From Allocoleopsis franciscana PCC 7113 (GTDB taxonomy: Bacteria; Cyanobacteriota; Cyanobacteriia; Cyanobacteriales; Coleofasciculaceae): a stretch of DNA of 64,000 nt. The stretch spans positions 2,754,001 through 2,818,000 of the forward strand of contig NC_019738.1 in assembly GCF_000317515.1 (NCBI RefSeq). The letters are read 5' to 3'. The notes under the pieces are model-generated. The model made no database searches and was not told the origin of the DNA. It worked only from the letters and a program-made list of their open reading frames with translations. Positions 9,620-17,728 of this stretch are shown in pieces. The position numbers and the translations under genes are program-made. Numbering within the stretch: the first letter of the stretch is position 1; each line of letters begins with the position of its first letter.

Positions 9620-10560
9620 GGCTCAATCAAATCCACAATCAAATTTGCCAATATATCACTTGTGCCAATCGGCTTACCCAAAGTTAGTTTGACGGTAGGA
9701 AACTCGGTCTGTAGAATATCAAGCTTTTGTGCGATCGCATCCGTAATTCCCCCTGAAAAAAGAAAGTAAGGCAAAATCCCAATTCGCTTGTGACCCCTTG
9801 CCACCAAAACTTGAATCTGCTCCTCCAGCGTTGGCGGCACTGACCAGTAAGCCGCCACTGATTCCAATTCCTGCGCCACAGCCTCCACTGGCTGATTCCC
9901 ACCCACCCGTCGGCTCCCATGAGATAACAAAATCTTACCGTCCATGTCTACCCCTGACCATTGGCTAGCCAGCAGTCTTCCTAAACCCGGATGAGCACCA
10001 ACATGAGGCCTCAGATTGAGTGCCACCGCTTCACCTAAATCTCGCTGTGCCAGCGCCACTTCTGCGGGGATATCCTCCCTCACATGCACTCCTGGTAGCA
10101 GAAATAACGGCAATAACTGGATCTGGTTGCAACCCCCTGCAACAGCCGTACTGGCAAATTGCCGAATTTGCTCGTGTAATGCAGTATCAGCCAGTTCCAA
10201 GGTCGCTGTCCCTACGAGAGGATAGTGACACTTACGGCTTACCACTGTTGGCGTCGCTGGCTTCGCTTGTGCTCGTTGTAAGACACGATTCGCCTGGAAA
10301 TACCCAGCGCGATTGCTGGGTAATAACTCTTGATCAGGGGCTAGAGGCTGGGAGATGGGGGAGTTCAGTGAACACCTGTAGTTGATTGCTCCTTGTCCCC
10401 AGCCCCTCTTTTCCAATTGAGAGCGTACCCGCTCCGCCAGTCTTGCCATAGCCTGATGGGGACGTGGATCGCGACTACCGTGAGAGATTAAGAGATAAGC
10501 CGATGATAATGGCAATGCTATGTTTAAAATTTTTAATTTACCTCGTACAATTGTAAGCAC
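9616..10560 (-). CDS. sirB: Sirohydrochlorin chelatase (CbiX/SirB family)
   Basis: A two-module class II chelatase of 314 residues that inserts Fe2+ (or Co2+) into sirohydrochlorin. The first module has LLISHGSRDPRP (about 23-34) and LLPLFLLPGVHVREDIP (149-165, with the metal-binding His). The second repeats the fold with KILLSHGSRR. Between them is an unusual low-conservation insert at about 52-113, absent from compact SirB proteins. The start is a GTG at 10560, with no ATG nearby, so the exact N-terminus is uncertain. It forms an operon with cobA through a four-base overlap. The dehydrogenase step (precorrin-2 to sirohydrochlorin) is not encoded in this window. Confidence 0.88.
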   Translation of the reverse strand: MLTIVRGKLKILNIALPLSSAYLLISHGSRDPRPHQAMARLAERVRSQLEKRGWGQGAINYRCSLNSPISQPLAPDQELLPSNRAGYFQANRVLQRAQAKPATPTVVSRKCHYPLVGTATLELADTALHEQIRQFASTAVAGGCNQIQLLPLFLLPGVHVREDIPAEVALAQRDLGEAVALNLRPHVGAHPGLGRLLASQWSGVDMDGKILLSHGSRRVGGNQPVEAVAQELESVAAYWSVPPTLEEQIQVLVARGHKRIGILPYFLFSGGITDAIAQKLDILQTEFPTVKLTLGKPIGTSDILANLIVDLIEP

Positions 10561-10610
10561 TATTATTAATAATTCTGTATCAAATACTTCTAAATTGAGC
10601 CAAACCCTGA

Positions 10611-10650
10611 AATAAAAATAAAGTCAGGGAAGTATGAATTCCCTGACTTT
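10611..10650 (-). terminator. Rho-independent terminator of manganese catalase gene
   Basis: A perfect 11-bp stem (10620-10630 with 10640-10650; aaagtcaggga/tccctgacttt) and a nine-base loop, followed on the minus strand by a T-rich tract (ttatttttatttc). It sits about 30 bases past the stop of the catalase gene and upstream of sirB. Confidence 0.85.
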
Positions 10651-10677
10651 TCCCAATGTTATGGGGAGAGGTCGCTA

Positions 10678-11409
10678 TTAATTAGCGTGTTGCTTCATCT
10701 GCTCTTGGGGATTGGCAATATACTTAAAGGTCGGCTCCGAATTCCAGGGGCCACGTTCATCTGAACCATTATTGGTTGGTGCAATCGATTCTCCTTGACC
10801 ATCGCTGGACAAGTTGAAGTAAAGATTGACGGTTTCATCCGGCTGAATATTGCCAAAGAAGGGGTCAGTGAGTTTATTCAGCGACTCCAATGCTTTCATA
10901 AACATTTGGGTATGAGAAATCTCACGGGTTAGGAGAAAAACGAGAGTATCTTTGGTACCTTTATCCGGTGCCATTTTAATCAATTCTTCGTAAGTCTGAC
11001 GTGCTCCTGCTTCAGCGGCAATATCAGAGCGCAAGTCACGTACAACATCACCCCCTTCGTTGATGTAATTAGCAGTCCAAGCATTACCTTGAGAGTCTAA
11101 AAAGTGGGGGCCAATGCCTCGAATGGCAAACAAGGTACTCTTATAGATATCAGTTTGGTCTGTATTTTTGGTGTGATTTTCGATGAGTCTGCCAACTACC
11201 TCCAAATGGCTAAACTCTTCTATGGCAATATCTTGGAGCATATCCCGAATACCGGCGTTTTCACAATGAAACGACTGCACCCAGTATTGCAATGCGGCTG
11301 TAAGTTCACCCGTTGCTCCACCAAACTGTTCTAAAAGTAGTTGGGCAAACTGAGGATTGGGCGCATCGACTTTGACCGGATGCATGATTAGTTTTTTGTG
11401 AAAAAACAT
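10678..11409 (-). CDS. Manganese catalase
   Basis: A non-heme dimanganese catalase that disproportionates H2O2, 243 residues, ferritin-like four-helix fold. The five metal ligands known for the family are present with matching spacing: Glu35, Glu65, His68, Glu133 and His166 (the Glu133-His166 distance of 33 equals that of the Lactiplantibacillus enzyme). The C-terminal region is short and hydrophilic (SDERGPWNSEPTF). The ATG at 11409 is supported by ggag 11 bases upstream. The next in-frame ATG (Met9) is less well supported. It is monocistronic, with its own terminator, and an inverted repeat lies upstream of the start. It probably protects against peroxide without needing heme. Confidence 0.93.
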   Translation of the reverse strand: MFFHKKLIMHPVKVDAPNPQFAQLLLEQFGGATGELTAALQYWVQSFHCENAGIRDMLQDIAIEEFSHLEVVGRLIENHTKNTDQTDIYKSTLFAIRGIGPHFLDSQGNAWTANYINEGGDVVRDLRSDIAAEAGARQTYEELIKMAPDKGTKDTLVFLLTREISHTQMFMKALESLNKLTDPFFGNIQPDETVNLYFNLSSDGQGESIAPTNNGSDERGPWNSEPTFKYIANPQEQMKQHAN

Positions 11410-11755
11410 GATGTGTAAATCTCCTTTGTTGTGCTGAGAAAACGAGCGATTGCAAATTGGTGATTAACAAGAGTTTTGCAATGAATCCTTAACCTTTTTA
11501 AGGGTTCTGAAAATTAAACAGTAATTACGGTTTTATCCGTAATTAGCTATTCAACCCAAATTTCACTTTTCCAGCTTAAGTTAAGGCTATCGCCCTAACC
11601 TGCATCATCAGATAGAGTTAGCAAATTGAACTCTATAACTAAAGAATGATATTTTTAGTTGTTACAATCTTGGTTGAACTGGAATCTGGGTAATGGGTAA
11701 TAGATATAACGTTTAGACTCTGAGTAATAACGAGCGACGAAAGACTATATAAAAG
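11410..11755. other. Upstream region of manganese catalase gene
   Basis: About 345 AT-rich bases between the catalase start and the end of the GUN4-kinase gene. They contain a perfect inverted repeat (11522-11545) and a smaller stem near 11486-11505. No gene was seen. Confidence 0.5.
11522..11545. promoter_or_regulatory. Inverted repeat upstream of manganese catalase
   Basis: Nine-base arms taattacgg and ccgtaatta separated by six bases, about 115 bases before the catalase start. It could be an operator for an oxidative-stress regulator or a terminator stem for the preceding same-strand gene. The lack of a T-run on either side of the stem favours an operator. Confidence 0.4.
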
Positions 11756-13129
11756 CTAAGTAATGCCACATTGTTCAAGTTTCTCGGCTAAAACACTAGC
11801 GTGATTCCACCAAGAGTAGCCACCAATCCATCGACGGGAGGGCAAATGTCCCATCGGTGCTCTCTGATTGAATTTTAATGAGGCGTCCAGATTAGGTGGA
11901 TTGTGGATTGGCCAACCCACGCGATCGCAAAAACTGGGATAATCTTTTCCTACATCTTCATAGATATACTTCTGGATACTTAAGCCAAAACGCCTGTTAC
12001 TATACTTGACCCAAAGCTGGTCAATAATCCATAAATCCTCACAGGGTAATTTTTCAATATCACCACTGCTTAGATAATAACCCAGTCGCTTGCCTAACGC
12101 TTGACACAGAAGAGTCCAAGTTTGTTGGTCTGCTTCTTTCCATTTATTTCGGCTTAACAAATTTTGCAAGGGAGTGTAGTCAATACCAATTTCTGAAACT
12201 AAAGTATGACCATTAATCCTACGGCTAGACGTGTAGTTTGTTTGGGGCGTTAACTTCAGAGCTTGCAAAACAGCATCCGTAGATTGAAAGCGATCTTTAA
12301 TGGTATTTTGCAATAATTGCTCCAGGATTTTACTGAGGCGATCGCTCACTCGCTTTTCCGGAAGCAAAAAATCACGCCACACCCAACAGCCATTAATTGA
12401 ATCAAACAAATCCAGAGGCGGAACTTCCGTTAATAAGTGAATGCAAGTCACACCTAAACTATAGAGATCACTTGCCGGAAAGACTTTTCCCTTAATCTGT
12501 TCGGGGGGCATGTATTCGGGAGTGCCCGTAATTGTGCCCGTTTGCCAGAGTGCTGTATCAGAAAGAAGCTTAGCCACTCCAAAATCAATTAACACTAACT
12601 TTTTATCCTCGCGACGACGGATAATGTTAGCGGGCTTGATATCGCGATGAATGACTTTATGGCTATGGATATATTGTAAAACTGGCAACAAATCTTGCAA
12701 TAACTCCCAAATTTGAGCTTCGTTGTAAGCCCCTTTAATATCTAATTCTTGCTTAATTGTTTGTCCATTAATTAACTCTTGTACCAGATAAAGTTGTCGA
12801 TTTTGTTCAAAGTGTGCCCAAAGAGTAGGAATTTGGGGATGTTTACCCAGTTCATCTAATCGCACGGCTTCTTGCTGGAAAAGTTCCGTAGCTTTTTTCG
12901 CAACCAAACTGCTTGGATTATGTATGTAGAGTTGCTTAATCACACAGTGAGGTTTAGAGGGAATATCCTCATCCACCGCTAAAAAGGTTCTGCCAAATCC
13001 ACCAGAACCAATCGGTTTTATTGAGCGATATCGCTCTTTGAGCCATAATTTAGAGCCACAACTGAGACAATATCGAGCTGAATCTGGATTTTGAGGAGAG
13101 AGGCATCCAGGAGTGACACAATAAGTCAT
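11756..13129 (-). CDS. Ser/Thr protein kinase with C-terminal GUN4 domain
   Basis: A 457-residue soluble protein. A four-Cys zinc ribbon at the N-terminus (C4, C9, C21, C24) leads into a full kinase domain (about 34-292: glycine loop GSGGFGRTF 41-49, Lys65, HRD 161-163, DFG 182-184, and PEYMPPEQ in the activation/APE region). A C-terminal GUN4 domain (about 316-446) has the typical DYTPLQNLLSRNKWKEAD start and DRVGWP and PMGHLPS motifs. GUN4 binds Mg-porphyrins and stimulates Mg-chelatase in chlorophyll synthesis, and kinase-GUN4 fusions may sense tetrapyrroles. No membrane segment is visible. The neighbouring siroheme genes are a suggestive but unproven link. Confidence 0.93.
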   Translation of the reverse strand: MTYCVTPGCLSPQNPDSARYCLSCGSKLWLKERYRSIKPIGSGGFGRTFLAVDEDIPSKPHCVIKQLYIHNPSSLVAKKATELFQQEAVRLDELGKHPQIPTLWAHFEQNRQLYLVQELINGQTIKQELDIKGAYNEAQIWELLQDLLPVLQYIHSHKVIHRDIKPANIIRRREDKKLVLIDFGVAKLLSDTALWQTGTITGTPEYMPPEQIKGKVFPASDLYSLGVTCIHLLTEVPPLDLFDSINGCWVWRDFLLPEKRVSDRLSKILEQLLQNTIKDRFQSTDAVLQALKLTPQTNYTSSRRINGHTLVSEIGIDYTPLQNLLSRNKWKEADQQTWTLLCQALGKRLGYYLSSGDIEKLPCEDLWIIDQLWVKYSNRRFGLSIQKYIYEDVGKDYPSFCDRVGWPIHNPPNLDASLKFNQRAPMGHLPSRRWIGGYSWWNHASVLAEKLEQCGIT

Positions 13130-13190
13130 GGCTAATGTTGTCAGAGATTAGTGGTTAATCAGCGGGGACACTGGTAAGCTAAAGAGCATT

Positions 13191-13290
13191 TAACTTGCAC
13201 ATTCTAAACACAGGATAAAAGAGTTCAAATCCTCTCCCCTGCTCCCCCGCCGCCTCAACAAGCAAATTACATGCGTAACAGCTTATTGGG
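13191..13290. repeat. Dispersed repeat, copy A
   Basis: Bases 13191-13239 are an exact reverse-complement match to 17511-17559 (49 of 49). The segment up to about 13285 (ending near atgcgtaacagctta) also matches a diverged copy at 36151-36219. It lies in the spacer between the DUF4359 and GUN4-kinase genes. Confidence 0.85.
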
Positions 13291-13356
13291 GGCTGGGTGC
13301 TTTTCGAGTACGTCCCAATGCCCAATTCCTAACTTCCAATTCCCCTAAACCTAGTA

Positions 13357-13782
13357 TTACTTCTCCTCCGCCCGATAGATGTAAAAGTTTTGAAATACTC
13401 CCAAAGTGTCAAATTGATAAGCGGGTAAGAAGGAGCCAATCTCTAAATTAGTGCGATAAACGCTAAAAAAAATAAAGTTATACTGCTGTGTCGATTGGGT
13501 AATAATTTCCTCGATTTGGGGGCGTGCCGTGTCAACCAGCGATTTACATTGACTGCGGAGGGCGTTCCCGAAGACACTGGGGACTTGCATACAGGCTTCG
13601 TCTTTGAGATAGGTGCTGAGTGTCTCAACCGCATACTCCTCATAGGTATCCTTACTGGGATTCGTCAGTGCCATCGACACTCCCAGCCCGACGAGAGCGA
13701 CTCCAGCCATTGCTGCAACGACCTGTAAAAACTTCATGTTACTAGAGAACCATCTATTCACTATGACTACATCTTTTGACAT
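13357..13782 (-). CDS. DUF4359-like protein with N-terminal membrane anchor
   Basis: A 141-residue protein with one hydrophobic segment (about 18-38, FLQVVAAMAGVALVGLGVSM) followed by a soluble domain containing paired cysteines (CMQVPSVFG and CKSLVDTARP) and an aromatic-rich C-terminus (FFSVYRTNLEIG). This matches the cyanobacterial DUF4359 family as I recall it, for which no function is known. The ATG at 13782 has an upstream agga. The internal Met16 start would give a more typical signal-anchor N-terminus but lacks a ribosome-binding site. It is probably exported or anchored with the bulk outside the cytoplasm. Confidence 0.7.
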   Translation of the reverse strand: MSKDVVIVNRWFSSNMKFLQVVAAMAGVALVGLGVSMALTNPSKDTYEEYAVETLSTYLKDEACMQVPSVFGNALRSQCKSLVDTARPQIEEIITQSTQQYNFIFFSVYRTNLEIGSFLPAYQFDTLGVFQNFYIYRAEEK

Positions 13783-13870
13783 AGGAGTTCCTGGTGGGAC
13801 AAGAAAAAAAGAACTTTATGAAAAACACTAGATCGACAACCAATCTAGATGCTATACTAGGCAATGCAAT

Positions 13871-13944
13871 GGCGAGCGTAGCCAAGTGGTTAAGGCAGTG
13901 GTTTGTGGTACCACCATTCGTGGGTTCGAGTCCCATCGTTCGCC
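13871..13944 (+). tRNA. tRNA-His (anticodon GUG)
   Basis: A 74-nt tRNA cloverleaf. The acceptor stem is gcgagcg with cgttcgc (one G-U pair), plus the histidine-specific extra G at position -1 (13871) facing C73 (13944). The anticodon stem gtggt/accac encloses tt-GTG-gt, giving GUG, and the T-loop is ttcgagt. CCA is not encoded. It is the only tRNA seen in the window and lies between two minus-strand genes. Confidence 0.96.
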
Positions 13945-13996
13945 CTGATTTTACAGAAAAAGTGATGAGTATGCTTCTGAGCCTACGCCAAGAAGC

Positions 13997-16900
13997 TTAG
14001 GGCTTTTTAAGGGTTTGTTGGATGGGAATCTGAATCACAAACTCAGTCCCTTGACCCAACTGGCTATAGAAATGTAGTTTACCCCCGTGTTTTTCCACCA
14101 CAATCTGATAACTAATCGACAACCCCAACCCTGTACCTGTTCCCACGGGTTTGGTCGTAAAGAAGGGGTCGAATAGTCTGGCTTTGACTTCCTCACTGAT
14201 TCCTGGGCCGTTATCGGCAATGTGAATGGCGACCTCATTGTCGTTGCACAGTTCTGTACAGACTCTGATATAGCTGGGATTGGCGTTGATTTGTTCCGGC
14301 GTTAGCGTTTGGTTTTGCTCATCAATAGCATCGATCGCGTTGCTGAGTAAATTCATAAACACTTGGTTAAGCTGTCCTGCATAACACTCGACGAGTGGCA
14401 AGTTGCCATATTCTTTAATCACTTTAATTTCAGGATGCCCTCCGGAAGCCTTCAAGCGATTTTGCAGAATCATCAGGGTACTATCGACGCCGTCATGCAG
14501 ATCGACGGGTTTCATTTCTGCTTCGGCAAAGCGGGAGAAATTCCGCAGCGCTGCCACAATTTCACAAATCCGCTCAGCACCAACCTTCATGGAACTGAGA
14601 AGTTTAGGTAAGTCTTCCAGCAGAAAATCCAAGTCAATCGCGGCAATTTCCCCCTCAATTTCCGGCATGGGATGGGGATAGTACTGTTGATAGAGCTGTA
14701 CTAAACCCAAAATGTCTTGGGTATAGTCAGTGGCGTGCATGAGATTGCCATAGATGAAGCTCACGGGGTTGTTGATTTCATGAGCAACGCCTGCTACTAG
14801 TTGTCCAAGACTGGACATTTTTTCACTCTGCACCAGTTGCGCTTGGGTTTTGCGAAGTTCAATCAAGGTTTGTTCTAGTTGTTGAGCTTGTGATTGAGCT
14901 TGTGCCATTGCCGTACAACTTTGCTTGTAGAGTTCCGCTTGTTGTAGGGCGATCGCTAACTGGTCTGCTACCTTACAAATTAATTCCACCTGCGAATCTT
15001 GCCAATGGTAGGATTCAGTATTCATCACCAGTGCCAGTGCCCCCCACATGGAGTCACCAAAATGCAACGGTACCAGTAACCAAGAACCTGGAAGTCCCTG
15101 AATACAAGCGTTATAGACCTCGTCTTGCCAAAGATGAGTATCGTCAATCCGAACAACTTCTAATCGCTTGAGTCGGTCAGCGATCGGATTATTTTGATCG
15201 GAAATTTCCAGACTTTGACACGCTGAAGTACATACGCCCTTGCAAGATTCAGCAACACTGACCCACAGCTTTTGTTCGGGTAAGTATTGTACGATTTGAG
15301 CACAGTCTACTTCTAGGAGTTTCTCAATCTCACAGGTAGCGGTAGAAAAAATAGTTTGTAAGTCTAAAGAACGACGGACGGCCTGAGTGAGTTGATTGAG
15401 AGCTTGTTCCCGTTGACGCTGATACTGAGCTTGTTCATAAAGTTGGCTTTGCTGGATGGCGATCGCAACTTGGGAGGCTAAGGACGTGAGCAAGTCCATC
15501 TCCCATTGCCCCCATGTCCGGGGTTCTGTGCAGTGATGAGCAATCAGCAATCCCCACAATCGATTTTGGCTGGAAGGCTCCCCCCTATCCCCCTCTGGGT
15601 AAGGGAAAGTTTGATTCTGAAGAGTTTGTTCACTCTGTAGAATGGGCACAACGAGGTTAGCTCGCACCTGCAACTGAGTGAGTAAATTAATATGACACGG
15701 GTCTATATTGGCGTTGTAGATATCCTCGATCGCCTTGACCCGACCCTGTTGGTAAGGCACGATATAAGATTGCTTAAAACAAGGGTCATAAATGTTTCTG
15801 CCCAAAATCGAGAAGCAACTCGACGCCACAGATTCTACGACGACATTTCCACTCCAATCCGGCTCAAACTGAAAAATCACGACTCGGTCCGTTTGCAGCA
15901 CTTGTCGCACTTCCGCCGCCGTCGCATTCAGGATTTCCTCTAGGTTTAACGATTGGCGAATGCGCCCAGAAATCGCACTGACTAGGCGTTCCCGCTGAAA
16001 CTGCTGCTGTAGGGAGGCTTCCGCCTGTTGGCGTTGAGCAATTTCAGTTTGGGCTTGCTGGTAAAGTTCAGATTGCTGTATCGCGATCGCGGCTTGGGTA
16101 GCGAGGGAACTGAGTAAATCAATTTCCAACGACTTCCACATCCGGGGTTTGGAGCACTGTTGGGCAACTAACAATCCCCACAATTGCTCTTCGTGAACGA
16201 TGGGAACGACCAAGTTCGCCCTCACCTGAAGCTGAGCGAGTAGATCGCGGTGACAGGGTGTTAAATCTGCGGTGTAGATATCTTCTACCGCCTGAACTCT
16301 CCCTTGTTTGTATAGCTTGATATAGGCTTGTGCAAAGTGGTGGTCATTAATGCTGATGCCTGAAATCGGCCTCCAGCCAGAGTCCACCGATTCTACGACA
16401 ATTACCCCACTGCCATCGGGATGAAGGCGAAAGATAATCACGCGATCGCAGGCCAAAACTTGCCGCACTTCATCCACCGTGGTGTTGAGAATTTCGTCTA
16501 GGTTTAAGGACTGATGAATGCGTTGTGCGATCGCCCCCAGCAACTGCTCCCAGAGAAATTGCTGTCGCAATGCTTCTTCTGAGTGCTGACAACTCTCCTC
16601 TAAAGAAGCCTTACACAGCATCTGACTCTGCCGCCTTATTTCTTGTGCTTGCTTGTACTCGGTAATGTCTTCACAAATGAGAGTGATGATTGGGTCGGTT
16701 TCGGTGTTTGGCACTAAGCTAGCCTTAGCTCTCACCCACATCACGCTGCCATTTTTGCGGACAAGGCGAGTTTCCCATTGAGTTAGCTGATGCGGCGGTT
16801 GTTGTATTGCCGTTAATTGAGCTTGACAAATGGCTTCATCTTGCCCATAAAAAATGTCGCCGATGGGCTGTTGTGCTAGCTCAATCACCTCATAACCAAG

Positions 16901-17161
16901 ATAATCAGCGGCGAACTGGCTGACGGCAAGCATGATTTTCGCCGAATTGATCGCGAAACCAATACAGGGAAGACTATCATAGACCGTCAGAATGCCTTCT
17001 AAATCCACTCGTTTCAGGTTTAGGATTTGAAAGTCTTCAGTCTGATCCGATTTTTGAGTAGAGGTCATGGGCTGAATCGGCCTGAGGTCGGCATGATTCT
17101 GAGGAGACTCATGCCACTTAGATAGATGATCGACGTTCATTTCTCTGTTCCTAACCCTCAA
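13997..17161 (-). CDS. Histidine kinase with PAS and two cyanobacteriochrome-type GAF domains
   Basis: A soluble sensor kinase of 1054 residues. Order: PAS with PAC (about 55-172), GAF1 (about 212-365), GAF2 (about 402-572), GAF3 (about 590-742), a coiled coil, HisKA (phospho-acceptor His794 in GVAHEINNP) and HATPase (NAIDAI, DNGPGI, GTGTGLGLS). GAF1 and GAF2 carry the bilin-binding Cys-His pair (Cys303-His304 and Cys489-His490) before LQVRANLVVPI. GAF2 also has a DXCF motif (459-462), whose Cys461 lies 28 residues before Cys489, as in blue/green cyanobacteriochromes such as TePixJ. GAF3 lacks these. It is therefore a probable photoreceptor kinase with no adjacent regulator gene. GAF2 also has an insert at about 509-533. 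Confidence 0.9.
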   Translation of the reverse strand: MRVRNREMNVDHLSKWHESPQNHADLRPIQPMTSTQKSDQTEDFQILNLKRVDLEGILTVYDSLPCIGFAINSAKIMLAVSQFAADYLGYEVIELAQQPIGDIFYGQDEAICQAQLTAIQQPPHQLTQWETRLVRKNGSVMWVRAKASLVPNTETDPIITLICEDITEYKQAQEIRRQSQMLCKASLEESCQHSEEALRQQFLWEQLLGAIAQRIHQSLNLDEILNTTVDEVRQVLACDRVIIFRLHPDGSGVIVVESVDSGWRPISGISINDHHFAQAYIKLYKQGRVQAVEDIYTADLTPCHRDLLAQLQVRANLVVPIVHEEQLWGLLVAQQCSKPRMWKSLEIDLLSSLATQAAIAIQQSELYQQAQTEIAQRQQAEASLQQQFQRERLVSAISGRIRQSLNLEEILNATAAEVRQVLQTDRVVIFQFEPDWSGNVVVESVASSCFSILGRNIYDPCFKQSYIVPYQQGRVKAIEDIYNANIDPCHINLLTQLQVRANLVVPILQSEQTLQNQTFPYPEGDRGEPSSQNRLWGLLIAHHCTEPRTWGQWEMDLLTSLASQVAIAIQQSQLYEQAQYQRQREQALNQLTQAVRRSLDLQTIFSTATCEIEKLLEVDCAQIVQYLPEQKLWVSVAESCKGVCTSACQSLEISDQNNPIADRLKRLEVVRIDDTHLWQDEVYNACIQGLPGSWLLVPLHFGDSMWGALALVMNTESYHWQDSQVELICKVADQLAIALQQAELYKQSCTAMAQAQSQAQQLEQTLIELRKTQAQLVQSEKMSSLGQLVAGVAHEINNPVSFIYGNLMHATDYTQDILGLVQLYQQYYPHPMPEIEGEIAAIDLDFLLEDLPKLLSSMKVGAERICEIVAALRNFSRFAEAEMKPVDLHDGVDSTLMILQNRLKASGGHPEIKVIKEYGNLPLVECYAGQLNQVFMNLLSNAIDAIDEQNQTLTPEQINANPSYIRVCTELCNDNEVAIHIADNGPGISEEVKARLFDPFFTTKPVGTGTGLGLSISYQIVVEKHGGKLHFYSQLGQGTEFVIQIPIQQTLKKP

Positions 17162-17484
17162 GGTACTAGCCTATTTAAAAGCTAGGTCAATTCCTGGATA
17201 ATTCATTTATATTTTTAATATTGTTAAAGATTAGTTAAAAAACATCATTATTCCCTTCAGGTTGAACCGTGTTGATCAACAAAATGTGAAGATTGTGGGG
17301 AAAATGCTTTTGTTTTCCGTTTGGGCAGAAAGCGGCATTTGTTCACTTTTCATAACAATCAAAGAACCCGATCAATCATGTGACTAATCATTCCTAACTT
17401 TATTCCTAAGTTTCAGAATTGATTTTAAAGGTCAAAATCCGAGATGGATTCCCTCTTAAGGAGCAAGCTTTTGATTCACGAGAT

Positions 17485-17559
17485 GAAGGGAGCTGGGGAG
17501 CCGGGGAGCTGGGGAGAGGATTTGAACTCTTTTATCCTGTGTTTAGAATGTGCAAGTTA
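17485..17559. repeat. Dispersed repeat, copy B, with GGGGAGCT octamers
   Basis: The segment starts with octamer-like GGGGAGCT/GGGGAGCC units (about 17487-17516) and continues into 49 bases (17511-17559) that are the exact reverse complement of 13191-13239. It abuts the MITE-like element directly, suggesting the two form one composite repeat. Confidence 0.85.
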
Positions 17560-17654
17560 TACCAAGTTGCAGTCAAAGATAGTAGATAGGGAGACAAGGA
17601 AGACAAGGGGGACAAGGGGGAGAGAAAATACTACGTTTGAACGCAACTCGGTAT
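17559..17654. repeat. MITE-like element with imperfect 19-bp terminal inverted repeats
   Basis: The ends ataccaagttgcagtcaaa (17559-17577) and tttgaacgcaactcggtat (17636-17654) are inverted copies with four mismatches. The interior is purine-rich (gacaagg units). It has no coding capacity. A 24-base piece of its left end recurs, with one mismatch, inside the hybrid kinase gene at 32833-32856. Confidence 0.6.
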
Positions 17655-17700
17655 TAAATGGGCTTTAGCTTAGTGCTGGAGTGAAGGAAAAGAAAAATAC

Positions 17701-17728
17701 AGGGGCGTACAACAAACAATACGCCCCT
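17701..17728. repeat. aggggcgta hairpin
   Basis: Nine-base arms aggggcgta and tacgcccct form a perfect stem with a ten-base loop. A close relative occurs at 21267-21290. It looks like a small dispersed palindromic repeat. It lies 3' of the DAO-family gene and could also serve as its terminator. Confidence 0.6.

Noticed and set aside
13794-14000. Open frame across the tRNA-His gene
   Set aside because: It runs through the tRNA cloverleaf and encodes nothing recognisable.
17444-17668. 74-codon frame in the repeat-rich spacer
   Set aside because: It is made of the octamer run, dispersed repeat copy B and the MITE-like element; the codons are not protein-like.
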